Positions 51,276 through 59,628 of a stretch of DNA of 64,000 bases are shown one piece after another. The stretch lies in assembly GCA_963705495.1 (NCBI GenBank), contig CAVPJQ010000015.1, positions 62,001-126,000 of the forward strand. Reading direction: 5' to 3'. Origin of the DNA: DATBVX01 sp963705495. GTDB taxonomy: Bacteria; Pseudomonadota; Gammaproteobacteria; Steroidobacterales; Steroidobacteraceae. How positions within the stretch are numbered: the stretch's first letter is position 1; every line of letters starts with the position of its first letter. The notes beneath the pieces are model-generated. The model made no database searches and had not been told where the DNA came from. It was given only the letters and a program-made list of their open reading frames with translations. Both the position numbers and the translations under genes were made by a program.

Positions 51276-51945
51276 TCAACGCAGGCTGGCGCGCAATTGA
51301 TCCGCTGTGAGGGTCCAGCCGAAGAACGACTCGACATTGAAGATGGTCGCCTCATGCGCGGCCGGGGGCCCGGCCTGCAGCGCGCCGTCGGTAACGAGAA
51401 TGGGCCAGTATTCGTGGAAGTACGCATCCCGCAGCGTGGATTCCACGCATACGTTGGTCGCGATGCCGACGAAAAACAGGTAGCGAATGCCGCGCACGCG
51501 CAGCGTGGAGTCGAGCGTCGTTCCCGCAAAGCCGCTGTAACGCGTCTTGAGCACGACAACATCGCCCGCCTGCGGCTTGAGCTCCTCGACGATCTTGAAA
51601 ATCCCACGTGCCTTCGACCAGGAGTTTGCCCCGCAGCTGCGGCTGCGCACGCATCAGGCACAGCGCTGTTTCCTTGCGGGGATTCGGCGACGCGTCGCCG
51701 CCACCGTTACTCAGGTCCGGCTTGTAACCGGTCTGCAGGTATACGACCTGCACAGCGCTGCTGCGCGCAACTTCCAGAATCGAGCCGATCGTGCGCACCA
51801 CACCGGCAGCAGCGTCCGAGATGTCGAAGCCCGCCAGATCCAGTAGCCCGCCCTTGCTGGCAAAGGCGTTCTGCATGTCGACGACGATCACGGCTGACTG
51901 CTCGATCGCCACGTCGATCGGTTCCGGACGCGTGTTGAGCTTCAC
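51276..51945 (-). pseudogene. Isochorismatase-family hydrolase (RutB-like) with a single-base frameshift
   Basis: Cysteine hydrolase of the isochorismatase fold, closest in sequence to RutB ureidoacrylate amidohydrolase of pyrimidine catabolism. GTG 51945 has AGGAG eight bases upstream. The first part shows the catalytic Asp in VIVVDMQNAF; after LLVEGTWD the frame changes and continues as FKIVEELKPQ, KTRYSGF (catalytic Lys region) and IATNVCVESTLRDAYF (catalytic Cys) to the stop at 51276. The switch lies at a run of four A (51598-51601, plus strand); three would restore a 222-residue protein. No other rut genes are nearby, so pyrimidine catabolism is not implied. Frameshift may be an artefact in a homopolymer. 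Confidence 0.85.
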
Positions 51946-52058
51946 GGCGGCGACTCCTCGATGCGCTCTGTGAATAGTACTTTTTCCACGGCCTGCCGGG
52001 CGAGCGCGGGGCGCCGTTTCGCCGTAGGATGCGCGCATTCCAGAAGGAGCTGACCGAC

Positions 52059-52934
52059 ATGAAGAACGACGCTCGTGATCCTGAATTCGTGAGTTTCCTG
52101 CCGGCGCTGTCGCTGAGCCGGCGCGACATCCTGGTGACGACGCTCGCTACGGGCTTTGCGCTGGCAGTGCAGCCCATCTCGGCGCAGACCATCACTACGG
52201 ATTCAACCGGTCTTGTCGCGGGCGAAGTGCAGATTCCGGTCGCAGACGGTGAGGTGCCCGCGTATCGAGCCATGCCCGCGAAAGGCAGGAACTTCCCCAC
52301 GGTCCTCGTCGTGCAGGAGGTGTTCGGCGTGCACGAGCATATCAAGGACCTGTGCCGCCGTTTCGCCAAGGCGGGCTACTTCGCGGTGGCCACGGAGCTT
52401 TATGCGCGACAGGGCGATGTGTCCAAGATTACGGACTTCAAGGAATTGATGCCGATCGTCGGCAGCGTACCCGACGCCCAGGTGATGTCGGATCTTGACG
52501 CCACTGTCGGCTGGGCGAAGTCGACCGGGAAAGCTGACGTCAAGCGCCTCGCGGTCACCGGGTTCTGCTGGGGTGGACGCATCGTGTGGCTGTACGCCGC
52601 CCACAACCCGAATCTCAAGGCCGGTGTGGCATGGTATGGGCGGCTCGATGGCAACCGCACCGAGCTGCAGCCGAAATATCCGCTCGACATCGCGGGCGAC
52701 CTCAAGGCGCCGGTGCTAGGACTCTATGGGGGCATGGACAAGGGCATTCCGCAGTCCGACGTGGAAAAGATGCGCGCTGCCCTGTCGGCGGCGAATTCCG
52801 CTTCACGGATCGATGTCTACCCGGAGGCGGAACATGGTTTCAATGCAGATTATCGACCGAGCTACAACGCCGCGGCCGCGCAGGATGGCTGGGCCAAGGC
52901 ACTCGAGTGGTTCAAGAAGAACGGAGCTGGATGA
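52059..52934 (+). CDS. Dienelactone hydrolase-family protein with a Tat signal
   Basis: 291 residues from ATG 52059, with AAGGAG upstream. Alpha/beta hydrolase of the dienelactone hydrolase family. Residues 18-50 carry a twin-arginine signal (SRRDIL at 20-25, then a hydrophobic stretch and AQT), so the protein is likely exported folded to the periplasm. Catalytic elements: VVQEVFGVHEHIKDLCRRFA, nucleophile Cys in GFCWGG, an Asp near LYGGMD and His in EAEHGF. Substrate unknown. It is divergent from the isochorismatase gene and converges on the glutaredoxin-like gene. These genes occupy the place where mucD/degP usually lies after rseB. Confidence 0.88.
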   Translation: MKNDARDPEFVSFLPALSLSRRDILVTTLATGFALAVQPISAQTITTDSTGLVAGEVQIPVADGEVPAYRAMPAKGRNFPTVLVVQEVFGVHEHIKDLCRRFAKAGYFAVATELYARQGDVSKITDFKELMPIVGSVPDAQVMSDLDATVGWAKSTGKADVKRLAVTGFCWGGRIVWLYAAHNPNLKAGVAWYGRLDGNRTELQPKYPLDIAGDLKAPVLGLYGGMDKGIPQSDVEKMRAALSAANSASRIDVYPEAEHGFNADYRPSYNAAAAQDGWAKALEWFKKNGAG

Positions 52935-52950
52935 TCTGCACGTCCTCGGC

Positions 52951-53205
52951 TCATCTGTCACGCAGGAGCCGGCGCACCTCGTCGGCGTCGAACCGGCCGT
53001 GACACACGAGCGCGCCGTCGACGAGGAGCACCGGCACCTTGTGCCCGAAACGAGTGCACAATTGAGCTTCGGCATCGACATCGACGACTTCGATCTCACC
53101 GGAGCTCGAGGCGCAGAAGGTCTGCAGCTCGGCGAGCATTTCCTCACAAAGGTCGCAGCCCTCGCGTGAAAGGAGTGTGAATAGCGGCGCGCTGGTCATC
53201 GGCAC
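52951..53205 (-). CDS. Glutaredoxin-family (DUF836-type) protein
   Basis: 84 residues. Small thioredoxin-fold protein with an active-site-like CDLC (residues 17-20) after FTLLSREG, then VDVDAEAQLCTRFGHKVPVLLVDG, with the cis-Pro in KVPVL. Such proteins are typical between the rpoE cluster and lepA in Gammaproteobacteria. Partner and redox role are unknown. It starts 31 bases after rseB on the same strand. Confidence 0.85.
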   Translation of the reverse strand: MPMTSAPLFTLLSREGCDLCEEMLAELQTFCASSSGEIEVVDVDAEAQLCTRFGHKVPVLLVDGALVCHGRFDADEVRRLLRDR

Positions 53206-53236
53206 GCTTCGCAGGAAGACCCGAGGTTGCGCCCGC

Positions 53237-54253
53237 TCAGGGTTTGGGCCCGAAGGCAGCTGTCGGCGGCGGCGCAGATGGTGGCGTCGGGTTGTCCGGC
53301 TGGGTGGAATGTGCGATCAGCTGGACTGTCTGCGGCGGCACTTCGCCGACCGCGGTCACCTGGTGGCCGCGCGTCGTGGTCGAGAAGGTGAACGCCGATC
53401 CCACCTTTGCAAGGCCCTTGATCCGATCGGCCTCCGCTGGGTTGGTCTCGATGAATACGGAAACCGACGCCAGTCCATCGGAGTACACCAGGTGGGTCAC
53501 CGGCGAAGCAGAGCCCTCGAGGACCTGCGTGCTGGTGGCAGTGAGTTTGAATCCCGGCGGTACCCTCGACGCCCGCCAGCTGGAGGCGAATGTCGCGCTC
53601 TTGGCGCTCGACGTCGGCTGCCTGACCCACTGCATCCCTTCGGTGTTGACGTGCGGTTCCACCGCCGACTTTGGCAGGCTATCGGGAACGGCGATATTCG
53701 CGAACAGAATCTGCTCGACCACCTTGCCCTTCTCGTCGCATAACTGTGTCTTGAGCGGCAGCGCCGTGCCCTCATCGATCCACAGTCGATAGCCGAAACG
53801 GAAAGCATCGCGAGGATTGACTGCAATGACCTGGGTCGGGCGGCCGAGCAACCGGCTTGGGGCGAGTTTCTCCACCCGGTAGTGATCCGCCAGCTTGGCA
53901 TCGAAGGTCGGCAGTGTGCCCAGGAGTGATGAGCCACTCTCGACCCGTGATTCGACTAGCACACGCCGCTGATCAGGCAGGTAGCAGGTGAGCTCCTCGT
54001 CGTTACGGATGATCTCGCGCCCGCTGCCATCGAGCGACACGAGACGTTCGGCGACCTTGCCATCTTCCACGCGGTGCACGATGCGCAACGTCTCCACCTT
54101 GTCATTGCGAAGGTGGAAGAACGTGCCGTCGTAGTTGCGGGTGGCGAGCGCCTGGTTCATGCGCTCGAGCCAGGCTCGCGCATCGTCGTCATCAGCCCAC
54201 GCGATGCTCAGCGCGAGAAGCAGAAAGCAACCGGTGGCCAGGCGCGTGCGCAT
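53237..54253 (-). CDS. rseB: Sigma-E factor regulatory protein RseB (MucB)
   Basis: 338 residues. Periplasmic sensor that binds RseA and protects it from DegS cleavage until mislocalised lipoproteins or LPS appear. Sec signal at 1-20 (LATGCFLLLALSIAWA), N-terminal MucB/RseB domain (ARAWLERMNQALATRNYDGTFFHLRNDKVETLRIVHR), and the C-terminal domain (HLVYSDGLASVSVFIE, VTAVGEVPPQTVQLIA). ATG 54253 lies four bases after the rseA stop. The last 25 residues are Pro-rich. Other upstream ATGs (54295, 54283) would overlap rseA. Confidence 0.92.
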   Translation of the reverse strand: MRTRLATGCFLLLALSIAWADDDDARAWLERMNQALATRNYDGTFFHLRNDKVETLRIVHRVEDGKVAERLVSLDGSGREIIRNDEELTCYLPDQRRVLVESRVESGSSLLGTLPTFDAKLADHYRVEKLAPSRLLGRPTQVIAVNPRDAFRFGYRLWIDEGTALPLKTQLCDEKGKVVEQILFANIAVPDSLPKSAVEPHVNTEGMQWVRQPTSSAKSATFASSWRASRVPPGFKLTATSTQVLEGSASPVTHLVYSDGLASVSVFIETNPAEADRIKGLAKVGSAFTFSTTTRGHQVTAVGEVPPQTVQLIAHSTQPDNPTPPSAPPPTAAFGPKP

Positions 54254-54257
54254 GAAG

Positions 54258-54905
54258 TCAGGGCGATTTCTTGTCGTTATCATCCGCCGGATCATCAACC
54301 GGCACGGCTGCAGGTTCGTCCATCGGAGTCGGGTCTTCGGCAATGATGCCTGAAAGCACATTGCGCCGCCCGAGCGGGGATGAGTACTCGCTGTGCGCCA
54401 CGACGTAACTCGTCAGGCGTCCGGCCGGCATCACCGGACCGCCGGTGCTCGGTGCCGGCACCGTGTAGCTGACCGCTTCGTCGATCGCGGGCCCGCCAAT
54501 GGCAGTGGCTGGAGCCGACGTCGAGGCAACAACAGGCGTCGCGGCCGCTGGATCCAGCTCTTGCGTACGTTGCAGGCCGAGGATCGCCACTGTCGCGACG
54601 GTGGCCGCAATCGCCAGGCCGCCGACCGGGCGCAGCCAGCGCCCGAGTGATCGCAGACGATCTGCACCCGTGCGGCCGCCCTCCGCGGCAACGGCCGCGC
54701 GCACTCTTCCCTGGAAGCCGCGGGTCACACTCTGTCCCGGCGCGTTGCGCAGGCACTCGCCGATGACAACGTAACGGCTGAGCGCAACCTGCAGTTCATC
54801 ATTTCCCGCCAGGCGTCGCAGCAGCAACTCTACTTCCGGACGCGGCAACTCCCCGTCCAGAAACGCCGACAGCTGGTCGCGCAGATGTTCAGTCATTGAT
54901 GTCAT
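54258..54905 (-). CDS. rseA: Anti-sigma-E factor RseA (MucA)
   Basis: 215 residues. Inner-membrane anti-sigma factor that sequesters RpoE. N-terminal anti-sigma domain (EHLRDQLSAFLDGELPRPEVELLLRRLAGNDELQVALSRYVVIGECLR), a transmembrane helix at about 94-112 (GGLAIAATVATVAILGLQR), and a periplasmic part with a Pro/Asp-rich C-terminus. ATG 54905 overlaps the rpoE stop by ATGA, giving fixed stoichiometry with its sigma factor. Regulated proteolysis by DegS and RseP is expected from the family; neither gene is here. Confidence 0.93.
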   Translation of the reverse strand: MTSMTEHLRDQLSAFLDGELPRPEVELLLRRLAGNDELQVALSRYVVIGECLRNAPGQSVTRGFQGRVRAAVAAEGGRTGADRLRSLGRWLRPVGGLAIAATVATVAILGLQRTQELDPAAATPVVASTSAPATAIGGPAIDEAVSYTVPAPSTGGPVMPAGRLTSYVVAHSEYSSPLGRRNVLSGIIAEDPTPMDEPAAVPVDDPADDNDKKSP

Positions 54906-55501
54906 TCCTCTAATCGTCCCAGGCCACCCTCGAAGATCGGCCTGAGACGCTTGTCGATCGCTTCACGCGCGCGGAAGATCCGCGAGCGTACCGTTCCTAC
55001 CGGACATTCCATTGCCGCGGCAATTTCCTCATAGCTCAGACCCTCGATCTCGCGCAACATGATGGCGGTGCGCAGATCTTCCGGCAGATCGGCGATCGCC
55101 GCATTCACCGTATCGCGGATCTCATCGGTGAGGAGGAGTCCTTCCGGAGTTTCCGAATCCTTTAGACGCGCCTGCATGTCGTACTGTTCCGGATCCTGCA
55201 GGTCCAGATCATAGTCGACCGGCCGGCGACGGCTGGAGACCAGGGCGTTCTTGGCGGTATTGATGGCGATGCGATACAGCCACGTATAAAAAGCGCTGTC
55301 GCCGCGAAAGCTGGGAAGTGCACGGTAGGCCTTCAGAAAAGCCTCCTGTGCCACGTCTTCGGCTTCAACCGGGTCACGGACGTACCGCATGATCAGCTTG
55401 AGCACCTTGTGCTGATACCTGAGCACCAGGTAGTCGAACGCACCCGCATCGCCTCGTTGCACGCGTTCGACGAGCATCAGATCGCTGGCGTCGTTGCCCA
55501 T
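54902..55501 (-). CDS. rpoE: RNA polymerase sigma factor RpoE (AlgU)
   Basis: 199 residues. ECF sigma factor directing the envelope stress response. Region 2 (FDYLVLRYQHKVLKLIMRYVRDPVEAEDVAQEAFLKAYRALPSFRGDSAFYTWLYRIAINTAKN) and region 4 (DLPEDLRTAIMLREIEGLSYEEIAAAMECPVGTVRSRIFRAREAIDKRL) are complete. Followed by overlapping rseA and then rseB. A sigma-E-like promoter sits just upstream, so positive autoregulation is likely. Confidence 0.96.
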   Translation of the reverse strand: MGNDASDLMLVERVQRGDAGAFDYLVLRYQHKVLKLIMRYVRDPVEAEDVAQEAFLKAYRALPSFRGDSAFYTWLYRIAINTAKNALVSSRRRPVDYDLDLQDPEQYDMQARLKDSETPEGLLLTDEIRDTVNAAIADLPEDLRTAIMLREIEGLSYEEIAAAMECPVGTVRSRIFRAREAIDKRLRPIFEGGLGRLEE

Positions 55502-55544
55502 CCAGGCCCGTCACTCCGGTGTCGGAGCCAGTCTGAGCACCCCC

Positions 55545-55573
55545 TGTGACCCTCCCTGCACAGGAAAGTTCTC
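55545..55573 (-). promoter_or_regulatory. Candidate sigma-E-dependent promoter of rpoE
   Basis: On the minus strand, GAGAACTT (55573-55566) and TCACA (55549-55545) are separated by 16 bases. This fits the sigma-E pattern (GGAACTT, 16-17 bases, TCTGA/TCAAA). The start point would lie about 37 bases upstream of rpoE. A second weaker GAACTT-16-TTACA pair is a little further upstream. Confidence 0.55.
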
Positions 55574-55637
55574 CCAGGATCGCGCTGCAGCCGGCTGTAA
55601 TTGGATTCACTAAGCAAAGTTCAACCGAGTTCACATT

Positions 55638-56078
55638 CTAGGGCCTGGAAAGCTCGAACCGCATCCGCACGCGCAGGCGCCGGAACGGCGCCTCTCCGAC
55701 CGTGCGGCGGGTGACGATAGCGGTCCGGCGAGTCATCCCGTCATCCCACACCAGGATGGTCATAACGCTCCAGCAACGAGCGGGGCGGGCGAGCCTCGAT
55801 TGCCAGGTACGCCCGGCTCTGTCGACAAGGCTCCAGTTTCCGTCGGGAGCGCAGGTGGCCCGCTGAACGGCTTTGCCCGCCAATCCCGTGGCCAGCGTCC
55901 ACATTCCCCAACCACCCATCGACAGGGCCACGAAACCGAGCAGTGCGCGTGGCGCGGCCGGCCATTCGAGATGACCAATCGCAACAACCAGCCCAATCAA
56001 CCAGGCAAACAGCAGGCCGAGCAGCATCCACGGTGGCGTGAATTCAAGCTCGATGCTCGCGAACGACGCGGATGACAC
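55638..56078 (-). CDS. ygfX: YgfX/CptA-family membrane protein
   Basis: 146 residues. Small inner-membrane protein in the ygfX position after sdhE. Two transmembrane helices in the first 65 residues (PPWMLLGLLFAWLIGLVVAIG and PRALLGFVALSMGGWGMWTLA), then a cytoplasmic part with GNWSLVDRAGRTWQ and RRTAIVTRRTVGEAPFRRLRVRMRF, matching YgfX. E. coli YgfX (CptA) was described as affecting the cytoskeleton with SdhE (CptB), though SdhE acts in flavinylation. The GTG at 56078 overlaps the sdhE end by 35 bases; no later start precedes the conserved part. Confidence 0.8.
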   Translation of the reverse strand: MSSASFASIELEFTPPWMLLGLLFAWLIGLVVAIGHLEWPAAPRALLGFVALSMGGWGMWTLATGLAGKAVQRATCAPDGNWSLVDRAGRTWQSRLARPARCWSVMTILVWDDGMTRRTAIVTRRTVGEAPFRRLRVRMRFELSRP

Positions 56079-56274
56079 GTTTCATCTCCGGATCCGATGG
56101 CTCAACGTGATTCAACACGTAGGCCTGCAGCTCAGCATCCTGAACGGCGAGCAGGCGCTCAAATGCACGCTGCTCGTCAGCGGTTGCTCGCGGGTAGCGC
56201 GTCTCGAGATACCGCTGCAACAGCTCGTCGAGCTCGCGCATTCCGCGCCGGCACTGCCAGGCGAGTCGGCTCAA
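56044..56274 (-). CDS. sdhE: FAD assembly factor SdhE
   Basis: 76 residues. Promotes covalent FAD attachment to SdhA. The RRGMRELD motif (residues 8-15) that binds SdhA is intact, followed by LLQRYLETRYP and LLAVQDAELQAYVLNH. I place the start at TTG 56274, which overlaps the sdhB stop (TTGA) and gives MSRLAWQCRRGM, matching SdhE proteins; the longer frame enters sdhB. It is immediately downstream of sdhB. Confidence 0.93.
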   Translation of the reverse strand: MSRLAWQCRRGMRELDELLQRYLETRYPRATADEQRAFERLLAVQDAELQAYVLNHVEPSDPEMKRVIRVVREHRA

Positions 56275-57053
56275 TGGCGCCGCTCCGCCAACAGCTTCTT
56301 GATCTCGGCGATTGCCTTGGCGGGGTTGAGGTCTTTCGGGCAGGCCTCGGTGCAATTCATGATCGTGTGGCAGCGATACAGCCTGAACGGATCTTCCAGC
56401 GCATCGAGTCGCTCACCAGTCGCCTCGTCACGGCTGTCGATGATCCAACGATAGGCGGCCAGCAGCGCCGCCGGCCCGAGGTAACGATCGCTGTTCCACC
56501 AGTAGCTCGGGCAGGCAGTGGAACAGCAGGCGCAGAGGATGCACGCGCTTGGCCGGTCGATCCTTTCCTGCTCGTCCTTGGACTGCAGCCGCTCCCGGTC
56601 CGGCGGTGGCGGCGTGACGGTCTGAAGCCAGGGTTTCACTGAGGCGTACTGCGCGTAGAACTGCGTCAGGTCCGGTACCAGGTCCTTCACTACCGCCATG
56701 TGCGGCAGCGGGTAGATGGACACCTCCCGACCGACATCCTTGCACGAGAGTGTGCAGGCCAGCGTGTTCACTCCCTCGATGTTCATCGCGCAGCTGCCAC
56801 AAATGCCCTCGCGGCACGAGCGCCGGAACGTCAGGGTCGAGTCGATCTCGTTCTTGATCTTGATCAGCACATCGAGAAGCATCGGGCCGCAGTCGTCCAT
56901 GTCGATGCCGAAGCTGTCCATGCGCGGGTTCTCGCCGGCATCCGGGTCAAAACGATAAATGCGAAACGTCTTGACGTTGCGCGCGCCGGCCGGCGCCTCG
57001 TGCTTTCGGCCCGGCCGGATGCGTGAATTGGGTGGCAGACGAAACAGCGCCAT
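56271..57053 (-). CDS. sdhB: Succinate dehydrogenase iron-sulfur subunit
   Basis: 260 residues. Electron-transfer subunit of complex II. [2Fe-2S] ligands in CREGICGSCAMNIEGVNTLAC (about residues 80-100), and two clusters from CILCACCSTACPSYWW and CHTIMNCTEACPKDL. The first 25 residues are longer than E. coli SdhB. Starts nine bases after the sdhA stop and overlaps sdhE at its 3' end. Confidence 0.96.
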   Translation of the reverse strand: MALFRLPPNSRIRPGRKHEAPAGARNVKTFRIYRFDPDAGENPRMDSFGIDMDDCGPMLLDVLIKIKNEIDSTLTFRRSCREGICGSCAMNIEGVNTLACTLSCKDVGREVSIYPLPHMAVVKDLVPDLTQFYAQYASVKPWLQTVTPPPPDRERLQSKDEQERIDRPSACILCACCSTACPSYWWNSDRYLGPAALLAAYRWIIDSRDEATGERLDALEDPFRLYRCHTIMNCTEACPKDLNPAKAIAEIKKLLAERRH

Positions 57054-57062
57054 GGTCCCTAC

Positions 57063-58850
57063 CTAGTAGGTCCTCGCCTGCGGCGGGATCGTTTCGATGT
57101 CTTTGCTCAGCGTCTGGAGATGTACGGGACGGTAGCCGATGCGCACCGTGCCCGGGCCGCTGACCCATGCCAGCGTGTGCTTGAGCCAGTTGTGATCGTC
57201 GCGCTGGGGGAAATCCTCGCGCGCGTGAGCGCCACGACTCTCGGTGCGATTGGCGGCGCCGTGAATCGTGGCGGCCGCCTGCAGCAGCAGGTTCTCGAGC
57301 TCGAAGGTCTCGATGAGATCGGTGTTCCAGATGAGCGAGCGATCCGACACACGCACGTCCTGCAGCGAGCCGTGGGTGCGCCCTAGCAGCTCGATACCTT
57401 CCTGCAGGACCTTGCCAGTGCGAAACACGGGCGCGTGCGCCTGCATGAGGTGCTGCATCTCCAGGCGAATCTCAGCCGTGGACCGTCCGCCCTGCGCGTA
57501 GCGAAAGCGGTCGAGTCGCTGCAACGCCTGATCTGCGGCATCCTTCGCCAGCGGACGATGAGTCTGGCCCGGACGCACGGTCCGCGCACACTGCGCCGCT
57601 GCCTCGCGTCCGAATACGATGATATCGAGCAGTGCATTGGAACCGAGGCGATTCGCACCGTGCACCGACACACATGCGGCCTCACCCGCCGCCATGAGTC
57701 CGGGCACCACCGCATCGGGATCGCTGCCCCGTGGGGCCAGCACCTCGCCGTGCAGGTTGGTGGGAATGCCGCCCATGTTGTAGTGGGCCGTCGGCACCAC
57801 CGGAATCGGCTCCTTGGCGACATCAACACCGGCGAAGATGCGTGCGGTCTCGGCAATGCCGGGCAGGCGCTCCTCGATCACATCCGTGCCCAGGTGCTCC
57901 AGATGCAGGTGCAGGTGATCCTTGCGCCTCCCAACGCCGCGCCCCTCGCGAATCTCGATGGTCATCGCCCGGCTGACCACATCGCGCGACGCGAGATCTT
58001 TCGCCATAGGGGCATAGCGCTCCATGAAGCGCTCGCCGACAGCATTCGTGAGATAGCCGCCCTCGCCTCGCGCACCTTCGGTGATCAGGCACCCCGCGCC
58101 GTAGATGCCGGTCGGATGAAACTGCACGAATTCCATGTCCTGCAGTGGCAGCCCCGCGCGCAGCACCATACCGTTGCCGTCACCCGTGCAGGTGTGCGCG
58201 CCGGTACACGTAAAATAGGCTCGCCCGTAACCGCCCGTGGCGAGAATCACGACATGGGCCCGAAACCGATGCAGCGTTCCTTCCGCGAGGTTCAGCGCGA
58301 TGACTCCACGGCACGCACCATCTTCCATGATGAGATCAATGGTAAAGAACTCGACGAAGAATTCGGCGCGGTGGCGAATCGACTGCTGGTAGAGAGCGTG
58401 CAGCATCGCGTGACCGGTTCGGTCCGCGGCTGCGCAGGTGCGCTGCGCAATGCCCTTGCCGTAGTGCGTCGTCATTCCGCCGAACGGACGCTGATAGATG
58501 TGCCCGTCCTCGGTGCGCGAAAAGGGGACGCCGTAATGTTCCAGCTCGACCACCGCACTCGCCGCTTCTTTGCACATGAACTCGATCGCGTCCTGATCGC
58601 CGAGCCAGTCCGACCCTTTGACGGTGTCGTACATGTGCCAGCGCCAGTCGTCTTCGCCCATGTTTCCCAATGCGGCGCTGATGCCGCCCTGGGCAGCGAC
58701 CGTGTGGCTGCGTGTTGGAAACACTTTGGTAATGCACGCCGTGGACAGCCCCGCCTGCGCCAGCCCGAGCGTCGCACGCAACCCGGCACCTCCCGCGCCG
58801 ACCACCACGACGTCGTAGGTGTGGTCGATGAAGCTATAGGCGGCGCTCAA
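57063..58850 (-). CDS. sdhA: Succinate dehydrogenase flavoprotein subunit
   Basis: 595 residues. Oxidises succinate with covalently bound FAD. FAD motif GAGGAGLRATLGLAQ, the flavin-linking His in RSHTVAAQGG, active-site parts (PFGGMTTHYGKG, HPTGIYGAGCLITEGARGEGG) and the C-terminal Tyr. The start is a TTG at 58850 overlapping the sdhD stop (TTGA). It gives MSAAYSFIDHTYDVVVVGAGG, the expected N-terminus; the upstream extension lies within sdhD. Confidence 0.95.
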   Translation of the reverse strand: MSAAYSFIDHTYDVVVVGAGGAGLRATLGLAQAGLSTACITKVFPTRSHTVAAQGGISAALGNMGEDDWRWHMYDTVKGSDWLGDQDAIEFMCKEAASAVVELEHYGVPFSRTEDGHIYQRPFGGMTTHYGKGIAQRTCAAADRTGHAMLHALYQQSIRHRAEFFVEFFTIDLIMEDGACRGVIALNLAEGTLHRFRAHVVILATGGYGRAYFTCTGAHTCTGDGNGMVLRAGLPLQDMEFVQFHPTGIYGAGCLITEGARGEGGYLTNAVGERFMERYAPMAKDLASRDVVSRAMTIEIREGRGVGRRKDHLHLHLEHLGTDVIEERLPGIAETARIFAGVDVAKEPIPVVPTAHYNMGGIPTNLHGEVLAPRGSDPDAVVPGLMAAGEAACVSVHGANRLGSNALLDIIVFGREAAAQCARTVRPGQTHRPLAKDAADQALQRLDRFRYAQGGRSTAEIRLEMQHLMQAHAPVFRTGKVLQEGIELLGRTHGSLQDVRVSDRSLIWNTDLIETFELENLLLQAAATIHGAANRTESRGAHAREDFPQRDDHNWLKHTLAWVSGPGTVRIGYRPVHLQTLSKDIETIPPQARTY

Positions 58851-59233
58851 GGGATCGCCCCGAAGGTCACTCTGAGGACCGCGTAGATTCCCGCTGCACC
58901 GAGCAGAAAGTGAGCGAAGTCGCTCAGCATCAGCGCGACGAGCTTGGTGGCTGGCCGATGCACATAGTCTTCTACGACCACCTGCACGCCGAGGCGTGAG
59001 TGTATGCACATTACGATGATGAGCAGCAGCACACCCACGGCGTGCAGCGGCTGTGCAAGCCAGGTACACGCGGTTTCGAAGTCCGGCGCTTCAGCCCGAA
59101 GCAGCGAGACGAGAAACCATAGTGTCAGCGGCACGAGCGCTACGGCCGTCAGTCGCTGAGTCCACCAATGCGACACGCCATCGCGCGCGGCACCCATTCC
59201 AAGCACACGCCCCAGAGGTGTGCGCAGGCTCAC
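58847..59233 (-). CDS. sdhD: Succinate dehydrogenase membrane anchor subunit SdhD
   Basis: 128 residues. Hydrophobic anchor binding heme and quinone. Three helices: about 27-46 (LTAVALVPLTLWFLVSLL), about 58-78 (LHAVGVLLLIIVMCIHSRLG) and about 102-124. The heme-ligand region reads IIVMCIHSRLGVQVVVEDYVH. GTG 59233 overlaps the sdhC stop (GTGA), giving MSLRTPLGRVLG. The ORF reading through further upstream lies in sdhC. Confidence 0.9.
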   Translation of the reverse strand: MSLRTPLGRVLGMGAARDGVSHWWTQRLTAVALVPLTLWFLVSLLRAEAPDFETACTWLAQPLHAVGVLLLIIVMCIHSRLGVQVVVEDYVHRPATKLVALMLSDFAHFLLGAAGIYAVLRVTFGAIP

Positions 59234-59628
59234 GAGACGCCTCCACGGATCCGTACGATCCAGACCGCGCACAGCACCGTCAACGCGATCGCGGCAATGA
59301 ATACAGCCCAGCCGCTCGCACGGGCCTGTTTGCGCTCGAATCCCAGTCCACAGTCCCAAGCGAGATGGCGGATGCCATTGCAGAGATGAAAGAAGAAACT
59401 GAACAGCCAGCCGAACATCAGCCATTGCGTCAGCGGTGAGCGCAACCGCTCGAGCGCCGTGTGGTACATACCTGGACCGCCAGCCAGCGCGACCAACCAG
59501 TAGATCAACAAGATCAGGCCGATCGACAGCAGGACTCCGGTGACTCGATGCGAGATCGACAGCACCATGGTGTACATGGGCCGGTAGATCCCGAGATGAG
59601 GCGACAGCGGTCGTTCGCGGCGTGTCAT
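59230..59628 (-). CDS. sdhC: Succinate dehydrogenase cytochrome b556 subunit SdhC
   Basis: 132 residues. Cytochrome b anchor of complex II. RPLSPHLGIYRPMYTMVLSISHRVTGVLL at the N-terminus is diagnostic (SHRVTG), followed by a second helix and FFHLCNGIRHLAWDCG with the heme-ligand His, then a third helix. The ATG shares one base with the preceding stop (TGATG), so the SDHAF4-like gene is coupled. Confidence 0.95.
   Translation of the reverse strand: MTRRERPLSPHLGIYRPMYTMVLSISHRVTGVLLSIGLILLIYWLVALAGGPGMYHTALERLRSPLTQWLMFGWLFSFFFHLCNGIRHLAWDCGLGFERKQARASGWAVFIAAIALTVLCAVWIVRIRGGVS

Noticed and set aside
58851..59069. Upstream extension of the sdhA open frame
   Set aside because: It lies within sdhD; TTG 58850 gives the family N-terminus.
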